Shown: positions 12,540 through 26,100 of the stretch, in pieces
Numbering within the stretch: position 1 is the stretch's first letter
How the letters are laid out: the number at the start of each line of letters is the position of its first letter
NCBI RefSeq assembly: GCF_033807575.1
Contig: NC_084713.1
Coordinates: 13,987,389 to 14,051,388, forward strand
DNA length: 64,000 nucleotides
Reading direction: 5' to 3'
Source: Cydia pomonella
Lineage: Eukaryota > Arthropoda > Insecta > Lepidoptera > Tortricidae
Made by a program: the position numbers and the translations under genes
Notes under the pieces: model-generated
Seen by the model: the letters and a program-made list of their open reading frames with translations, nothing else
What the model was told of the DNA's origin: nothing
Databases searched by the model: none

Positions 12540-12755
12540 CCGTCGGACCCGGGTACGTCCTTAAACTACGTCCAAAAGAGAGGTATGGACATTGACAATG
12601 GACATCTCGCTTAGTGTGGTAGGGCACAGCACAGCGGATGTCATTCCAGATCTAGAGCTGAGCACAACTGGGGAAGTACCTCCACCTTACAGAAAACCGC
12701 AGGCAATTAACACTAGACCCTACTCACAGTGTTGTGTTCCTGCCGGTGAGTTTGC
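12540..12755 (+). repeat. Repeat family C, copy 1
   Basis: Begins ACCGTCGGACCCGGGTACGT and shares GGTAGGGCACAGCACAGCGG, AGGTACTTCCCC-type and CTTACAGAAAACCGC segments with copies at 26101-26790 and 41405-41735. The frame encodes DVIPDLELSTTGEVPPPYRK, largely conserved in the 41-kb copy. The copies are repeats rather than host genes. Confidence 0.7.
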
Positions 12756-13849
12756 CGCTTTCCATAAGGACGAGATTTGCTTGTATCTTTATACAAATAA
12801 CCTGTTATGGCAAGCGAAAAAAGTGGGGCGTTTCGCCGGTCACATATTGATGCTAAACCCTCTCGTTTCATAAGCGATAAAATGTAAAAACAAAATATAA
12901 CAATTGGTCCGATCAATTATTAAAATAAATTTCAAATTAATTAATTTCTATTTGAGAGGGACTACATCTTAGCGGTCAAGCCTTATAAGTTCCCAAAATT
13001 TGCCCATATCCATTACTCTCACAAGTCCTATTAGCCGAGAGCTCAATATTTAATCAGTAAGCTCTCGGATTGGTTCGCATTTAGCCCATTGATTGCTCTT
13101 TATTTGCTCTCGGCGGTAAGTGTTCTCGATTAGTTTTGAATCTTTAATGAATCTTAAGTAATCTGTGGCTTCTGTGTTGGAGACGATACACCGAAATCTT
13201 AAGAGGGAAGATAGCTTTGCGATCCCAGCGAAATAACGGCACTTTTTCTAAGAAATGCCATTTCGGGAGAAAACGTTTTCCACTAACTAAATCTTAACAA
13301 ATCACTTTGATTTTGATGTCGATTGCAACAGCATAATATATTCTAGGTTTATATAGGTTTCGCTTTAAAAAATAGTTTTTTATAGTTTCGCAAATAAAAA
13401 AAGGAAAACCTATTATTATAAACCTAGTTTTTCATTGTGTCAATAACATACTAAAATATCAAAATATCATGGAGAATGATCAATATTTAGAAGTGGAAAA
13501 ACGTTTTCTCTTTTTGTATAGATTATCACGTGGTATACTTTCCTCTTAAACTGAATAGCAAACAGCAATATAATAAATATAAATGGAAATTCTGATACGC
13601 TTGTTGTATTTATATCAGAGTTCGGCAAGAAAAAATATTACCGTAAATTTTAATATAATTGGCTACTAGACAGTTTTTGTAAAATATGTCAATCGATCTT
13701 GATTTTCCTGAGGATCAAATGTCTATATAGGACTCATAGCATTTAAGCAACACAAAAGTCAGAAATTAGAATTAAAGTCTGACGCTCGCACTCAACGATT
13801 GAAACGCCTCTAACAAAATGATAATGTAATGTGACGTTTACATTACATT

Positions 13850-13990
13850 AGTAGATAGATAGATAGATAAAGCGTTTATTTGTTTGCTGCAAATACACAC
13901 AATTTAAAAACACATAGGCAAACAGAGAAATACACAATTAACACAGTACACAATCAATTAAAACAAAATGCAGAATCTTATAAATATTAT
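13850..13990 (-). repeat. Microsatellite-ended retroelement tail
   Basis: (TAGA)n at 13853-13869 is followed by AAAGCGTTTATTTG, which on the minus strand reads CAAATAAACGCTTT(ATCT)n, the usual polyadenylation-plus-tandem-tail form of the LINE ends in this window. The body is not identifiable. Confidence 0.45.
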
Positions 13991-14015
13991 AAACAAACAG
14001 GAATAGTGTATAGTA

Positions 14016-14162
14016 AGGGCTCATTTAGACGGCGCGAGAACTCGCATGCGAGTTTCATTACATTGCGGTATTTGATCGGTCGTCTGAATTGGTTGTAATC
14101 TCAATAGTCCGCAATGTAACTAAAATCGCATACGAGTTAGCGTGCCGTCTAAATTAGCCCTC
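14016..14162. mobile_element. MITE with AGGGCTCATTTAGACGG ends
   Basis: AGGGCTCATTTAGACGGCGC pairs with the inverse at 14140-14162. Inner parts CTCGCATGCGAG and TTACATTGCGG also pair, giving arms of about 55 bp with a few mismatches. Confidence 0.75.
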
Positions 14163-14383
14163 AGTCTGTCCTAAACGTATGGAAGATCAAGAAAATTGCT
14201 ATTTTGACTGTGAAATATTGCGTTTATGTATATAGTTGCTGTACAATTTATTTTTCAAAAACATTTAAGGAATCGAATGGTATAATTTTCTTTTTTATAT
14301 TTCAAAGTTGAAAAAAAAAATATTGAGCCCTGTATTGAGACTTGTATTTTTTTAATAAGTTGTTGTATAGTTATTGTTTATTA

Positions 14384-14722
14384 TTCAAGTTGAATGTGAA
14401 AAGTGAAAAGTTGAACGAAGATGTAGTGACAAAAATTGAGAAAGGTATGTTCAGATGGTTTGGACACGTGGAAAGAATGAGTGAAACAAGGTTAACAAAG
14501 AGAACGTATAAGGGAGAAGTAGAACAGGGAGCTGGAAGGGGTAGACCTCGGCGGACTTTCTCTGATCAAATTGGGGAAATCCTGAAGAAAGGCCAGGTCA
14601 AGAGCACCCTAAACCGACGAGCGTGTATGAGGAATGTCATGAAAGTGAAGGAAGCGAAAGAGGTATGTCAGGATCGTAGCAAGTGGAAATCCGTGGTCTC
14701 TGCCTACCCCTTCGGGAAATAG
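14384..14722 (+). pseudogene. LINE ORF2 C-terminal remnant
   Basis: The frame reads MFRWFGHVERMSETRLTKR, then GRGRPRRTFSDQIGEILKKG and ends RSKWKSVVSAYPFGK. This is the familiar end of a lepidopteran RTE-type non-LTR reverse-transcriptase protein. It is followed by (TATG)n at 14731-14748. The reverse-transcriptase core is absent. Confidence 0.75.
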
Positions 14723-14789
14723 GCGTGATTATATGTATGTATGTATGTTGTATAGTTGCTTTGACGATCATTTTTCAATCTGTGTAAGA

Positions 14790-15060
14790 ATGTAATTTTT
14801 TTCCGATAGTCGTGTCAGCGAACGGTCTCATAGCGAAGAGTCTCGACCAACACCTAGAGAGACTCTCGCTGGGTGGTCACTTGGTCAGATCTAGGGGCAA
14901 AAGGCGGTAATCCTGGACACGGTGCGTATAGTACCTACGTCGGTTTCTTACTCTGCGGTCCAGACCATCGGCAGCTTGGGCCCTGCCCCTCTTTTTGTAT
15001 TGTTTTGCACGTGTTTTTATATGTTACTTTTATGAAATAATAATAATGAAATCCTTCATT
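14790..15060. repeat. GC-richer block with (AAT)n end, LINE-tail-like
   Basis: A locally GC-rich stretch (CATCGGCAGCTTGGGCCCTG) gives way to AATAATAATAATG. The build resembles a LINE 3' UTR, but no coding part or second copy is in the window. Confidence 0.3.
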
Positions 15061-18000
15061 TTAGGCCAGTTTGCCCATAGATTTTTAGTTATATACAGAC
15101 TTACGATACTAGTGTTAGTACATCTTAACCTAGTTTTTATATGCATTTTGTAAAAAAACGTAATCTAAGATGGAAAATGAATAAAGGGATGTAATAGTAT
15201 AATTATAGCGAGTAACAGAAACAACCGAATATCTATTTCGCACTTAAGAATTCTTTGCTTATTGAATGTTGTTGTAGTTGTGTTTTTAATCTATGTGTGT
15301 TGGTTTCTATCTGAATCGATTTGGAATTTTATTGAATATACTAACTGACATGGCAAATGGATCAGAGTGTAATATTTTAATATTTAAGTTTGGCAGGGCT
15401 AATCGGACGGAATATTCGGACGCAAGTTTGATGGACGTGAGTAGGTACTACTGGAAAAGGGAAATATTGTTTTTAATAAATGTGTTTGTTTCTAAAATGT
15501 ACATAGATGGCAGAGTTAAGATGTTATGTTAAATATTGTGTTCCTGGCAGCTTGTCATACTGTCTAAATTAGCAATACTTCTTAGACACCGTTTTTGCAG
15601 TACAGACAGTTTTGATATATCGGAACTGTTCCCCCAGAGTATTTATATTCATACTCGTACTAGTTTATTTGTATAGGTACATTACATAGGTATGCAAGAT
15701 GTCAAACATAATTACATTAGTACAAAGGAAGATACAACAATAAAACATCAAAGCATGTCATTATAAATAAAAATTAAAATAATAGATTCGTCCAAGAATT
15801 CAGCTACGGAATAATAGGCCTTCCGGATTAGAAACGATTTTTTCTAGTAGGTACTATGCCATAGTGTAGCCAGACATGTGCATATGCATTGAAGGCACAC
15901 ATGGTTGTCTTAACGTCAGTGCATTTCTTTAATGCATAAGAAAATCGGCTCAACTTTACACATATTGCATTTAAGGGAGAAAATCAAAAATATTTTTTAT
16001 TTAGTAAGGTTTGTATTTTATTGTACAATAGAAATACTTATTAGAAGGCCGACCAATCTCTTGTTAATAGAGTTGCTAGTTGCTAGTCTCAAAACATTTT
16101 CACGATTTTAATGTTGTCATTGTTAGGAACAATTTGTAGCTCAGTTTTCTGTCCCTGAACGTCGAACCAGATCGAGTGACCCATATCATAAGATAAAAGT
16201 CATGAGGCGATGTAATCAATATCGTAAGTTAATACGTACTTATAGCAACTGACCAGCGGGTGGACCTTATTTGTTTGTAATAAGGTTTACGGAACGTCAA
16301 TTAACATTGTAGATACGTAATGTTGAGCTTTCCGAAGTTCTGCGGCTCTTGCGGTTTGCAAGATGAGGGTACTCGGACCACTAACTAATGGAGGCTACCC
16401 GTTGTTAGTCTATCGCAGTCTACATACTCGTACTTATAGTTTATTATGATGAGTGAGGGTCGTAGTGGACTCATTGTATAATATAAGGTCATATATAGCG
16501 TCCGGTGCTATTCACAGTATTTACGAACACAAAGTAGCAAGAGAAATATACACAATATACAGTTCACCACCTCATAATTGAAAATAATGGAGAGAGCTAT
16601 GCTTAGATTGTTAAGGTATGGTTTATTCACATTACAGTCACAGTAGGCTAAGCTTCCGCAAAAACCGCCATATAGGAGTAGCTTGTGACAACGGGGGTTT
16701 CTTATTCCACCTGTCAGCGATGGTTTCACCAAGAAATACATTTAATGAAATGAAAATTGTCTCTCTACAAATGTTATTTTGAACGTTTAGTCATGGGAAC
16801 TCTGCGTGTAGATTACACACAATTTTAAATATGGAACCAAACTAAAAATGTTGAAAGAAAAAACATTTTTCACAACATACATCACCTTATTAAATATATA
16901 ATATGTATTTTTGATATAACTGCAAACTTAAACTAGACGTATATTTTGGTACCTACTATAAAACAATTGTGAAAGATTTTTTTAATAATTTTTGTTTTTT
17001 ATTCGTATGGTAATGTATTTCGTATATCACGTTCACTTGTGGCAAATGTGACGTGGCGTCATTAAATGCGACGTACTTCACCTACTGGGATAAAACAAAG
17101 TAGTTACACATTGCTTGCTGAATTATTTTATAGGGAAAAATAAAAGACAATTTTTTATGAAACCTATGAAAGTGTGTTTACTCATTACGCGCTGCGGATT
17201 AATCGCACCAACAGACACTGTCGATGCGATCCATCCACAGCGGTAAGTATAGCCAAAAATACACGCTGTGTTATACAAATAAGTACAGCGTACATAGTAA
17301 ATACACCTCTTTAAATATTCACTTTGAAAAGTATGGGTAAACATTATAAAAATATACCGATTTATACTCAAATGTTAAAAAAGCCTATTTTATTTATTTA
17401 TTAGTAATTAACTTTTTAGATTGTCACTCAAGTCAGGAAAAACATTCTGTAGATATTCATACTCACAATAGATCTTTAATGCAACATTTTCATATCGATC
17501 TTTTCGTTCGGCATCAATATAGGTACCTACGTATTCTGCCAACGTTGTGTCGCAAACGTAGTTTTGGCAGTACTAAAAGGAACCTGCTTACATTGTTGGA
17601 GGCTTTTTACGACAGTGTTTTCGGGTTCCGTCGGACTAAAGAGGCTTACAAATCGATACAAAATTAAATTGCTCAAAAGTTGTTGAGAATGAATAATCTT
17701 TAAATTTAATGGTATGAAAGCCATTGTCAATTAAGTTCTTTCACGTTTATATTAATTTGACTTGTGTGCTATGAATAAAAATATATATCCTGATAAAATA
17801 AACGTATAAAATGTTTTCATACTAGATACCTACTAAGTTCTTCTGTACGGTATGTGCAGTAAAACGTAAAACATACTTAGACTACAAAAGTGCCTATGAC
17901 TCGAGTGATATAAAGCCAGCTCTCTAAATCTGGGTCCTGTAGCGAGGTAGATCAGTAAGCGTACGTGATATATTGCTTAGTCCTGTAGTTAAATAGCTTC

Positions 18001-19760
18001 CAGGTCACCTGCCACGACCTGACTACTATAACTTGGACTTTAACTATCGAAGAAACTTTGTGTGATAATAGATCACATTTATTTGGTTTGGTGGCTAGGC
18101 GAGAGCTAGGTTATTGTTAGAAGTAACGCCTCTATACTACCAGTCACGTATCACATTCGTTCCCTGCATGCTTGCAGTTGTACTATATACTAGAAACAAT
18201 GTGCCGTAACTACATTTGATTAACACCCAATTGTGTACCCTGTTGCATAAAAACAAGGTATATATTTGACTGAGAATTCAACTGTTATTATGATGCATAA
18301 GTTACACATGGCAGCAGCTCTGCCTGGGCGCAGCTGCTAGGTCCCATACTTGTACGGCGCTTTGTCAAGACTTCGTGAAAAATTCAAAAGAGTTTCTCAT
18401 TCAAGTTTGCGAGAGCGAGCATTATTAGTTTGGAATTTGATATTTTGTTGAATTTTGCCGTTTCTGCCTTAATTGTTGTTTTTGGAGTTTACGCTTGGTT
18501 CATTTTACTTACTTTGATGATTTCACTGAGTTTTGGAGGAAAATTCAGATTTGTATTCGAGTTGCAGAAAACTGAACAATATTAAGTATATCAAAAGTAT
18601 TGTTTGCCAATAGTAGCCCATCGAGTACGCTCAGAGATCGCATCGTAACAAAAGGAACATCCTTTGCAAATCTTAAAATCGGATCGGATAAGTGCCGCAA
18701 AAGTCGATGTTGCTTCCCGGTATTTTTGTCATTTGCAGCGGCAATGCAGTTGACAATATTGTCACGCAGCAATATTGCAGCAGTATTGTAGTAGTGGTGT
18801 AGTCTGAATCCGAACTATCTTAAAGTGTATCACATTAAGAAGAAATTCTATGAAACACGAGCTGCCAAATGACAAATGGATTTGGAATACTGCTGAAGAT
18901 ACCTATTATTTAATTTTTTTCCTTAAATAGAGACCATGTTTCATTAAACGTTGCCCATTTTTTGCGATAAACTTCCGCTTCCGTTTTGCATGGCTATTCC
19001 ATCGCTTATTGATCACACCAAGCTGATTAAACCAGTATTAATATTATCTCTAAGGGCATATAGTAGTAAGGGATCTCGGGGTTAAAGTTATATTAGTTTT
19101 TCTTCGATCGCCCAGCAATGGGAATGCTCTGGTTTCCTTTCGCTGGTATTGAGCGAAGTTTAATCAAGTTTGTGTACTGCTTCAATTTTGTTCGGATTTA
19201 GTTACTAACAATCCTTAGCCTATTATTATTTGCTTGATAATGTTCTGATTATTTAGATATTTATTCTAGTTATATGGATTACTGTCATTTACCTAACTAA
19301 GGCCAGCAGCCAGCCACAGCAAGTTAGTAAATATTCTTTATTGCACAAACAATTATACATTTTACATACATGTAAAACTACAAATAAATGTTTGTAGTAT
19401 TGATTATCTTCTGCTGTTACCCTCGCCTTCAAGTAAATTTTATGTCGTGTGATTGTAATAATATTCATTTCAAAAACAGGCCGCATGGCTACTTCCGTTT
19501 TTAGCCATTTTGTATTTAAGGCGTTCTTCACATTGGATGCGGATTTGCACGCGGCTTCGGTGTATATGCACATAGCACTGACACTATCATACACCAGGAA
19601 GCCTGAGATTCGAGCGCTCGATATCGAAGGCAAGTGGTAGAAAATAGTGGCATAGTATTTGACTTTCCTAGACAAATGAACTTTATAAATAGGTACGTAT
19701 TTTTGACTTCACTCGAAAGATCGCAGTATCAATAGTAATATATAATATTCGTTATGACCA
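15061..19760. other. Long intergenic stretch, nothing coding recognised
   Basis: No exon or RNA gene supported. Noted inside: a hairpin-like GGTGGACCTTAT/ATAAGGT at about 16260-16291 related to the element at 46680-46737. Confidence 0.4.
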
Positions 19761-19830
19761 CTTGACCAACCCCATGACTAAACCCATGATCATGGCCATC
19801 AACCCTTGACCGCACCATGCCAACCAGCGA
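19761..19830. repeat. CCCATGAC-type degenerate minisatellite
   Basis: Repeats of the form AACCCCATGACTAAACCCATG, then ATGGCCATCAACCCTTGACC. A second copy with ATGGCCATCAACCCTTCACC is at 21430-21530 and a looser one at 23253-23330. Confidence 0.45.
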
Positions 19831-20682
19831 TTGATAATAAACATAGATGACGAACTAGCTCTGCAAAATGACCCCACAGACATTGTGCCGAAGCGGGCGG
19901 GGCGTCAACTTTGTGCCGCGGAGCTTTTAGTTCGCAAATGGCGGCCCGTTGTCACAGTCGTAGTAAGAAGTATTAAAAATATATCGTTAATAAAAGAAAT
20001 ATGCCTTATTGTGCGGATAAATGATGTGCTAGTCGTTCCAACAAACAATGGAAACAATATGGCATTACCTTTCACGTATAGTTTAGTTAGGATCATATTA
20101 TTTTGATTTCTATTGATCAAAACAGATTTCATATGGGGATGATGTTATGCATTTTAAACAATCGTTGATATTAAGAAACTTTCATTTTAAATTTGTTCAG
20201 GTTGTTATTTTGATAATTTAAATTCGTGATAGTAAATACGAATCGTCGTTGTAGGTGGCGGTTTTTTATGTGTAGGTACATTTTTACTAAGTAAAGATCT
20301 CGCTGCTATTTATAACTTTTCGTTAAATTGGCGAAAGGCTGGACCGCTTTAGCTAATTTTGGTATTGGAATATTTCTAAGTCCAGGGACGGTGTGAAGGG
20401 TGAAAATATAATATGGAAAGAATGCAAGTTTGGGTGTTAAACCTACGTGAATCGTAAATAATAATGCACGCACTTAATAAACAATATGTAATATTCGAAA
20501 TACAGTTAAAAAGTTATTATTATTTAAGTTAGTATTAAACACAAGCGGTTAGCACAGGCACACACAGTTCACCGGAACACTAGTTAGGTTCATGCACCAT
20601 ACCGTCCGTATAATACTAGTCCGTGAATCGATAGGCTAGTATCACGATAAGATACTAGTCAAGTGCGCGGATAGGATTTAAC

Positions 20683-20860
20683 TGGCGCTGACGATGCGCG
20701 AGCGATCGATCCCGTGACGTAGGTAACACTGATGAAGGACGCGGGCGGCGCGGCGCACGCATTACCGGCGCGAGCGGCGCGGCGGTCGCTGCCTAGCAAT
20801 GGTTGCCAGCCCGCGCGCCGCCATGTTGTCGGCTGTCGTGAGTGGGTCCACACGAAAAAG
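20683..20860. promoter_or_regulatory. CpG-dense island, candidate promoter
   Basis: About 180 bp unusually rich in CpG inside AT-rich DNA. It contains CCGCCATGTTG, which on the minus strand reads as the YY1/Pho core CAACATGGCGG. On the plus strand ATG TTG TCG GCT GTC is followed by GTGAGT, so a tiny first coding exon is possible. No partner exons were recognised. Confidence 0.3.
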
Positions 20861-21429
20861 GTTTTGTGACTCTGTTTTGTTTGCGTACTTTGATGTGGAG
20901 TAGGCCACACAAAGAAAATAGTAAAAACAACAATGATATTTTCCCATTTCCATACAAATTTCCTACGACGACGTGTTCAAAACGAATTTCTGCATGAACG
21001 ATACAATGTATTAATTGGTTCGAAGGCTTAATTGCCTTTAAACACGTGCGACAAACGAACAAATAATACGCATATATATTAATACTCTTTAAATAAAATA
21101 ACAAATTATCATACAAAAATATTGCATTTAAAACGTTCTATATCGCATGAAACCGTCTATGTGGAGTTGGTTTCCATTGTCGTGTATTTTCAAGTGTCAA
21201 TGCTACAGCCAATCACAGCGCCTTATTTTATAATACACCAATCGTAGTTTGGGTGGTTTAAATTGACTAATCATGGTCAAACGAAGTTTCCTCGAAGAAA
21301 ACAAGACCTCAACATTGACGAGTTGCAATTGGTCCGTTATGAGTACTGCGTGGTTTTAATAGTGGGGCCACTTTTACGCTGATATTTTGTTTGAGATTAA
21401 TAGTCTTCTATGTTTTTTTCGTTCGCTGA

Positions 21430-21530
21430 TGCCAACCCAATCACGAACCCCATGATCAACCGAACTCTACCCCATGGCCATCAACCCTTCACCACACCAT
21501 GTCAACCCAATGACCAAGCCCATTACCAGA
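21430..21530. repeat. CCCATGAC-type degenerate minisatellite, second copy
   Basis: GAACCCCATGATCAACCG and ATGGCCATCAACCCTTCACC, CACACCATGTCAACCC. The shared block with 19790-19825 shows common origin rather than composition alone. Confidence 0.45.
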
Positions 21531-21745
21531 TTTCAGATGATTTATTGATAAATGTACATCTCATTTGCATGTCAAACAAAAATACAATATATTAAAAATT
21601 AAATAAAAAAATAAATTAAATTATTAAGCTAAGTATACATCACGTGAATTTTAATACACATTGTTATATTATTTTTATTTGCAGAGTTTGAATACTCTTA
21701 GTGCTAGGATCAATGATCTTTTTGCCGAAACGCATTTACATCGTA

Positions 21746-23280
21746 TCACGCAAGGTCAGTAAGGAGTGCCTTTAGTCCTTTTGTAAATGAGGCAATACTA
21801 TCCTGTCTCTTTATGTGTTCAGGAACACAGTTATACAAATGGATCTCCGCAACGCTGAGAGCCGCGCGAGCCTTAGCTAGACGTCTGCGTGGGGGCATCA
21901 GCAGGTGCCGACTGCGTGTAGGTCTTTGGGTAGATTGCCCGTATGTTTTATAGTTATGTAGGTTGCTACGAATGTATGTACAAGCAGTCAGTATGTAAAC
22001 ACTTGGTAAGGTAAGGATTTTATGAAGTCTAAAAATGTCTTTAGCGGGATGGTCTACCGGTTTTCGGCCTATGATGCGCAAAGCTCGCTTTTGGATTTTA
22101 AAAACCCTGTCACGATTAGCAGACGTTGCGCATAAATCAACCCCTTGAATTAAAATTGAGTGAAAGTAGCCAAAGTATGCTTTCCTCAAGTTGCTGGGAG
22201 ACAAGGTAGGTGCGAGCCTAGACAGTGCATAGCAAGCGGCGGAGAGTTTATCGCACATATAGTCAATGTGTGACGACCATGTCAGCCTCGAATCTATTAC
22301 GAAGCCCAGGTACCTAGCCGAGTCAACCTGAGGTACAATGGTGTTATTGGTGGTTCAATTTAGAGGGCTGTATTTCTTTTTTAAACTAAAATGTAAAATG
22401 TTTGTTTTTTCCACATTTAATAACATGCCGTTGGAAGAGAACCAACGACACATGTGTTCCATGACTAGGCGAAGCTTCAATTTCAAAGCTTCCAGTTCGT
22501 CAGCATGAACTATGATGCTAGTATCGTCAGCAAATATCACATATTCCGGCTCATTACAGGCAGTCGTAATGTCATTAATTAAAATCAAAAACAGGTTATT
22601 TCCCATAACCGATCCTTGGGGCACGGCGCAGTCACCAATCGGTTCCAGATCTGACCCCGTATTGAGGACGTAGGTGCGCTGCTTTCGATTTTCCAGGAAC
22701 GACGCAATTGCACTGTGGAAACTACCTGTAAAGCCGTAACATGAGAGCTTGGTAAGAAGAAGCGAATGGTCGATCATCTCGAAGGCGCGCGACAAGTCGC
22801 AGAATACCGCTGCGACCTGCCGCCCGCCCTCCAGGTGCGCCGTCACTCGCTCCACTACTTCACGCGCCGCGTCTGTGGTAGAACGTTCCGGCTGGTACGC
22901 AAATTGCTGGCGATTTAAAAGATTTTTTGACATGATAATTATGTTTCATTATTCTATCACTAATTAAGCGTTCGAAAATTTTTGATAATATAGGTATTAA
23001 TGATATTGGCCTATAATTTTTTGGCAAGTGCATTTCCCGTTTCTTTTTATAAATAGGCTGAACTTTAATTTGTTTCAATACGTCGGGATAAATCCCAATA
23101 TGCATGCAATTATTTAACAGTAAAAGTAACAGTGAAATAACGGTCGGGGGCAGGTAATCTATGATCCGAGTAGACATGTCATTGATATCTTTCGATTCCT
23201 TTCTTTTTATCCGTTTGCACGCAATGATCATTTCTCTAAGGGTAAACGGCTCGAAATGATACCAACCCAAGTCTGCCCCA
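21746..23280 (-). pseudogene. Non-LTR retrotransposon ORF2 (reverse transcriptase), frameshifted
   Basis: Three minus-strand frames in series make one reverse transcriptase: 23280-22930 (LPKNYRPISLIPILSKIFER), 22933-22355 (VFCDLSRAFEMIDHSLLLTK, PQGSVMGNNLFLILINDI, catalytic FADDTSII) and 22300-21746 (VDSARYLGFVIDSRLTW to PEHIKRQDSIASFTKG). There are shifts near 22930 and 22340. The catalytic FADD box is intact. The 5' portion with endonuclease is missing. The clade is Jockey/CR1-like, inferred from domain wording. Confidence 0.85.
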
Positions 23281-23330
23281 AGACCACCCCATGGCCAATC
23301 CCAATACCACCCCATTCCCCGTTACCACTA

Positions 23331-25440
23331 AGATAAGGTAAGGATAAGCTAAGTACCTATAGGAGGGTAAAGCTGGCCGTCGTGAATGGACTCCATCCAT
23401 CCATACTGTTTGTGTGGTAGGTATATTAAAATTTTGAACCGTACTTCACATATACCTATTATCACATAAAGCGTGTGGTGATGATTCGCCCGTAGAATAT
23501 AAAGACTAAAAATGCAAATTTTATTGTAGACAAGAGTTATCTTAATAAAATCCCTCATATTCGTATTTTATCCCTGTTGTCCTACAAACGTTATGAATGT
23601 ATCAAATTACATCTGTACCTTTGGAAACCTAATCCAGCATTTTAAGTTTAATTACCGTAGTCAACGGCGCGGCTGTAAATTGAGGGCCTGCCGCAAATAT
23701 CTAAATTGAAATTTCTATATGCCTCTTTGTCGCTTGCATATTCGAACGATAGAGAGGCAAATAGACGAATGAGTCATCGAAACTGTTCGCGATAAGCCCT
23801 CTGTATCTGCACTAATATGGTTATCCCGCGCTTTGAACGACGGAGCATTTAATTGGGGCGGACTCGCCATCAGCCTGCATAATGGGAAAATAGCTTCCTT
23901 ATTTATACTGCTATTTGATAATGGGTTTTCTAATTAAGCTGTTTTAGTATATTTGTATGTGTTGAACTTAATTAACCATGTTAAAAGTACGTCGATATAA
24001 CAAAAGTACGTAGATATAAACATAAATATAAGCATGTTAGAATAGAATTATATTTTATTGTAAATCGGCCGTATTTTCTAATTCATAGATGACCACAGCA
24101 AATTCACAACAGTCTTAAGCGCCATAGACCCTAATGGTGCGTGTTCTTTATGCCAATTTCTGCCATTTTGAATATTTTTCAAAAAATAAAAAATACTTCG
24201 TTCAGTTCTGCTATATACCTACCCATCTAATTATTAAGTTCTATGTAGGTGGTTATGTTACGTTTTTCTCGATTTATTCCACTCATAAAATTATAACAAG
24301 CTTAGAAGCACGGAGCTAGCGCACAGATGAAGGCATTATTCCATACTTAGCTTTGCCTTTAATGTGCCATCTTTCATGCAAATTCCCACATAATTTTATT
24401 TTAAACTAAGATTGAGCGTAGACGCGAGAAATTTATTTATTCATTAGAACGGCGTCGCTTCGTTGTTCTCTGATATGAAATCTCATATTAACTTGTCTAC
24501 TTCCACGGTGGATTTATGTGGCGAGGAAAATTGTCTCGTCGAGTTGATGTATGACTTCACCATGTTTTGTATGCACAAAGTTTGTTCCTCGGGAAGAGCC
24601 CTAAACCCTGGAGCATTTTGTTGGAGTTATAATTAGAACTTTTGTTTTACAGCCCTACCTTAAGTTTGTATATAAAATTATGAGGTAATAATAAAATTAT
24701 TTAAATGAGCAAAGAGAAAAGAGAGCAATTGATTATTAAGAATGTTTCCATGCTAGTAGGTAGATATGTTAGGAACTTCTTCAACTACATTGGTTGGTGC
24801 ATTCTATTCGTCAACTGTGCTCTAGCTACATAATGATTGCGTCCAAATAAATTAAATTCACCCACCTAATTTTTATGGCTACCGCTATTTACATACTTAA
24901 ATGTAACCCCAAGTTGCTAAAAAGTAATAGCACGCTTTGGTGCATGCAACTAGCTACTCTTTGACTCTTAGCCAAATTACGCAGCTATAGGTAATAGATA
25001 TGATGATGGTTCGCTGGGGTCTCTTCTAGAAGTCGTCGACAACATCAAGGGTCTGCTAGGCTTTTAGTACAGTTGGATTTGCAAGAGTAGGTACACTGAA
25101 AAAAATAAATAGCCGAACTGGTTTTGTAACTTTACTAAATAACTAAACTACGGTTATAAGAAAATAAACTTTGCATAAATTTACAAAACTTATTTTGTAG
25201 TGTATACCCAGCCACTGAACACTGATAGCCAAACACGGTTTTGTAACATATAACACATAGTTCGCAAGTCCCAATTTTTGTGTAAACAGTAACCAAAATG
25301 TTTGTTACAGTTATGCAAACATTTCTTTCAGTGTAGTGCCGACAACCCACCACGCAAAATAGGCGCAATTGTAAGACGTCGAGTTACGGAAACCAAGCCC
25401 GCGAGTACCTATAACCTAGATATGATGATATTATACATAT
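23331..25440. other. Intergenic, with one MITE relic
   Basis: Contains the GGGCCTGCCGC MITE copy at 23682-23802. Otherwise AT-rich, with no supported exon, RNA gene or element. Confidence 0.4.
23682..23802. mobile_element. MITE, GGGCCTACCGC family, diverged copy
   Basis: GAGGGCCTGCCGCAAAT at the left and TTCGCGATAAGCCCTC at the right form imperfect inverted ends. GATAGAGAGGCA inside matches the 8699-8798 copy. Confidence 0.6.
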
Positions 25441-25583
25441 TCCCCCTTGTTCATAAACGTGTACGTTACGAAGCCGCTAATAATCGTTTGTCCCTTTCCG
25501 ACGTATTGGTATGATGGAAAGGGACTAAAGATTATTAGCGGCTTCGTAACTTTAGTAGACGTTTATGAATAAGAGGGATTATG
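25441..25583. mobile_element. Foldback MITE with CATAAACGT / GAAGCCGCTAATAATC arms
   Basis: Left arm CCCCTTGTTCATAAACGT and GTTACGAAGCCGCTAATAAT pair with the right arm, with an 8-bp extra (TTTAGTAG) in one arm. TTTCCGACGTATTGG is near the loop. Confidence 0.8.
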
Positions 25584-26100
25584 TTAAATATTATACCATA
25601 ATCTAGGTACTTAAAAAAGGTCCGATAATTAGCAAACTAAAGGGAGTAGGGGATTAAATTTACCACAGAAGTAGATATATACTAATTCCACATAGACAAG
25701 GTCGTTGGCAGAAGCTATATGTAAATATCATCAACTTATTTCCACTAATACCTACCTACAATCTCAAGAACCCTTGGTAAACGCAGCTAATTGTATCGCG
25801 ATAAATTCTCAACAATCTTGAAAATTTCGAACTACAAATAAAATCACTTGATGTGCGGCCGTCCCGCATCTGTGGAGGATTGTTGTTTTTATTTACATAG
25901 CAATTTATGCTAAACATCTGATATATTTGGGTTCAAACGATCGGCCCAAATACATTTGTATGTAAACCGGGATATCACGTGTCGCGAGTCCTGTTGACCC
26001 TTTCCTTTTGATTTATCTAATAACAATGGAGTCGGATCCCTTTAGTTCTCTACATGTTACTTGTGGAATTGGAAATGATCACATGACTTTCCGTTCGCAT

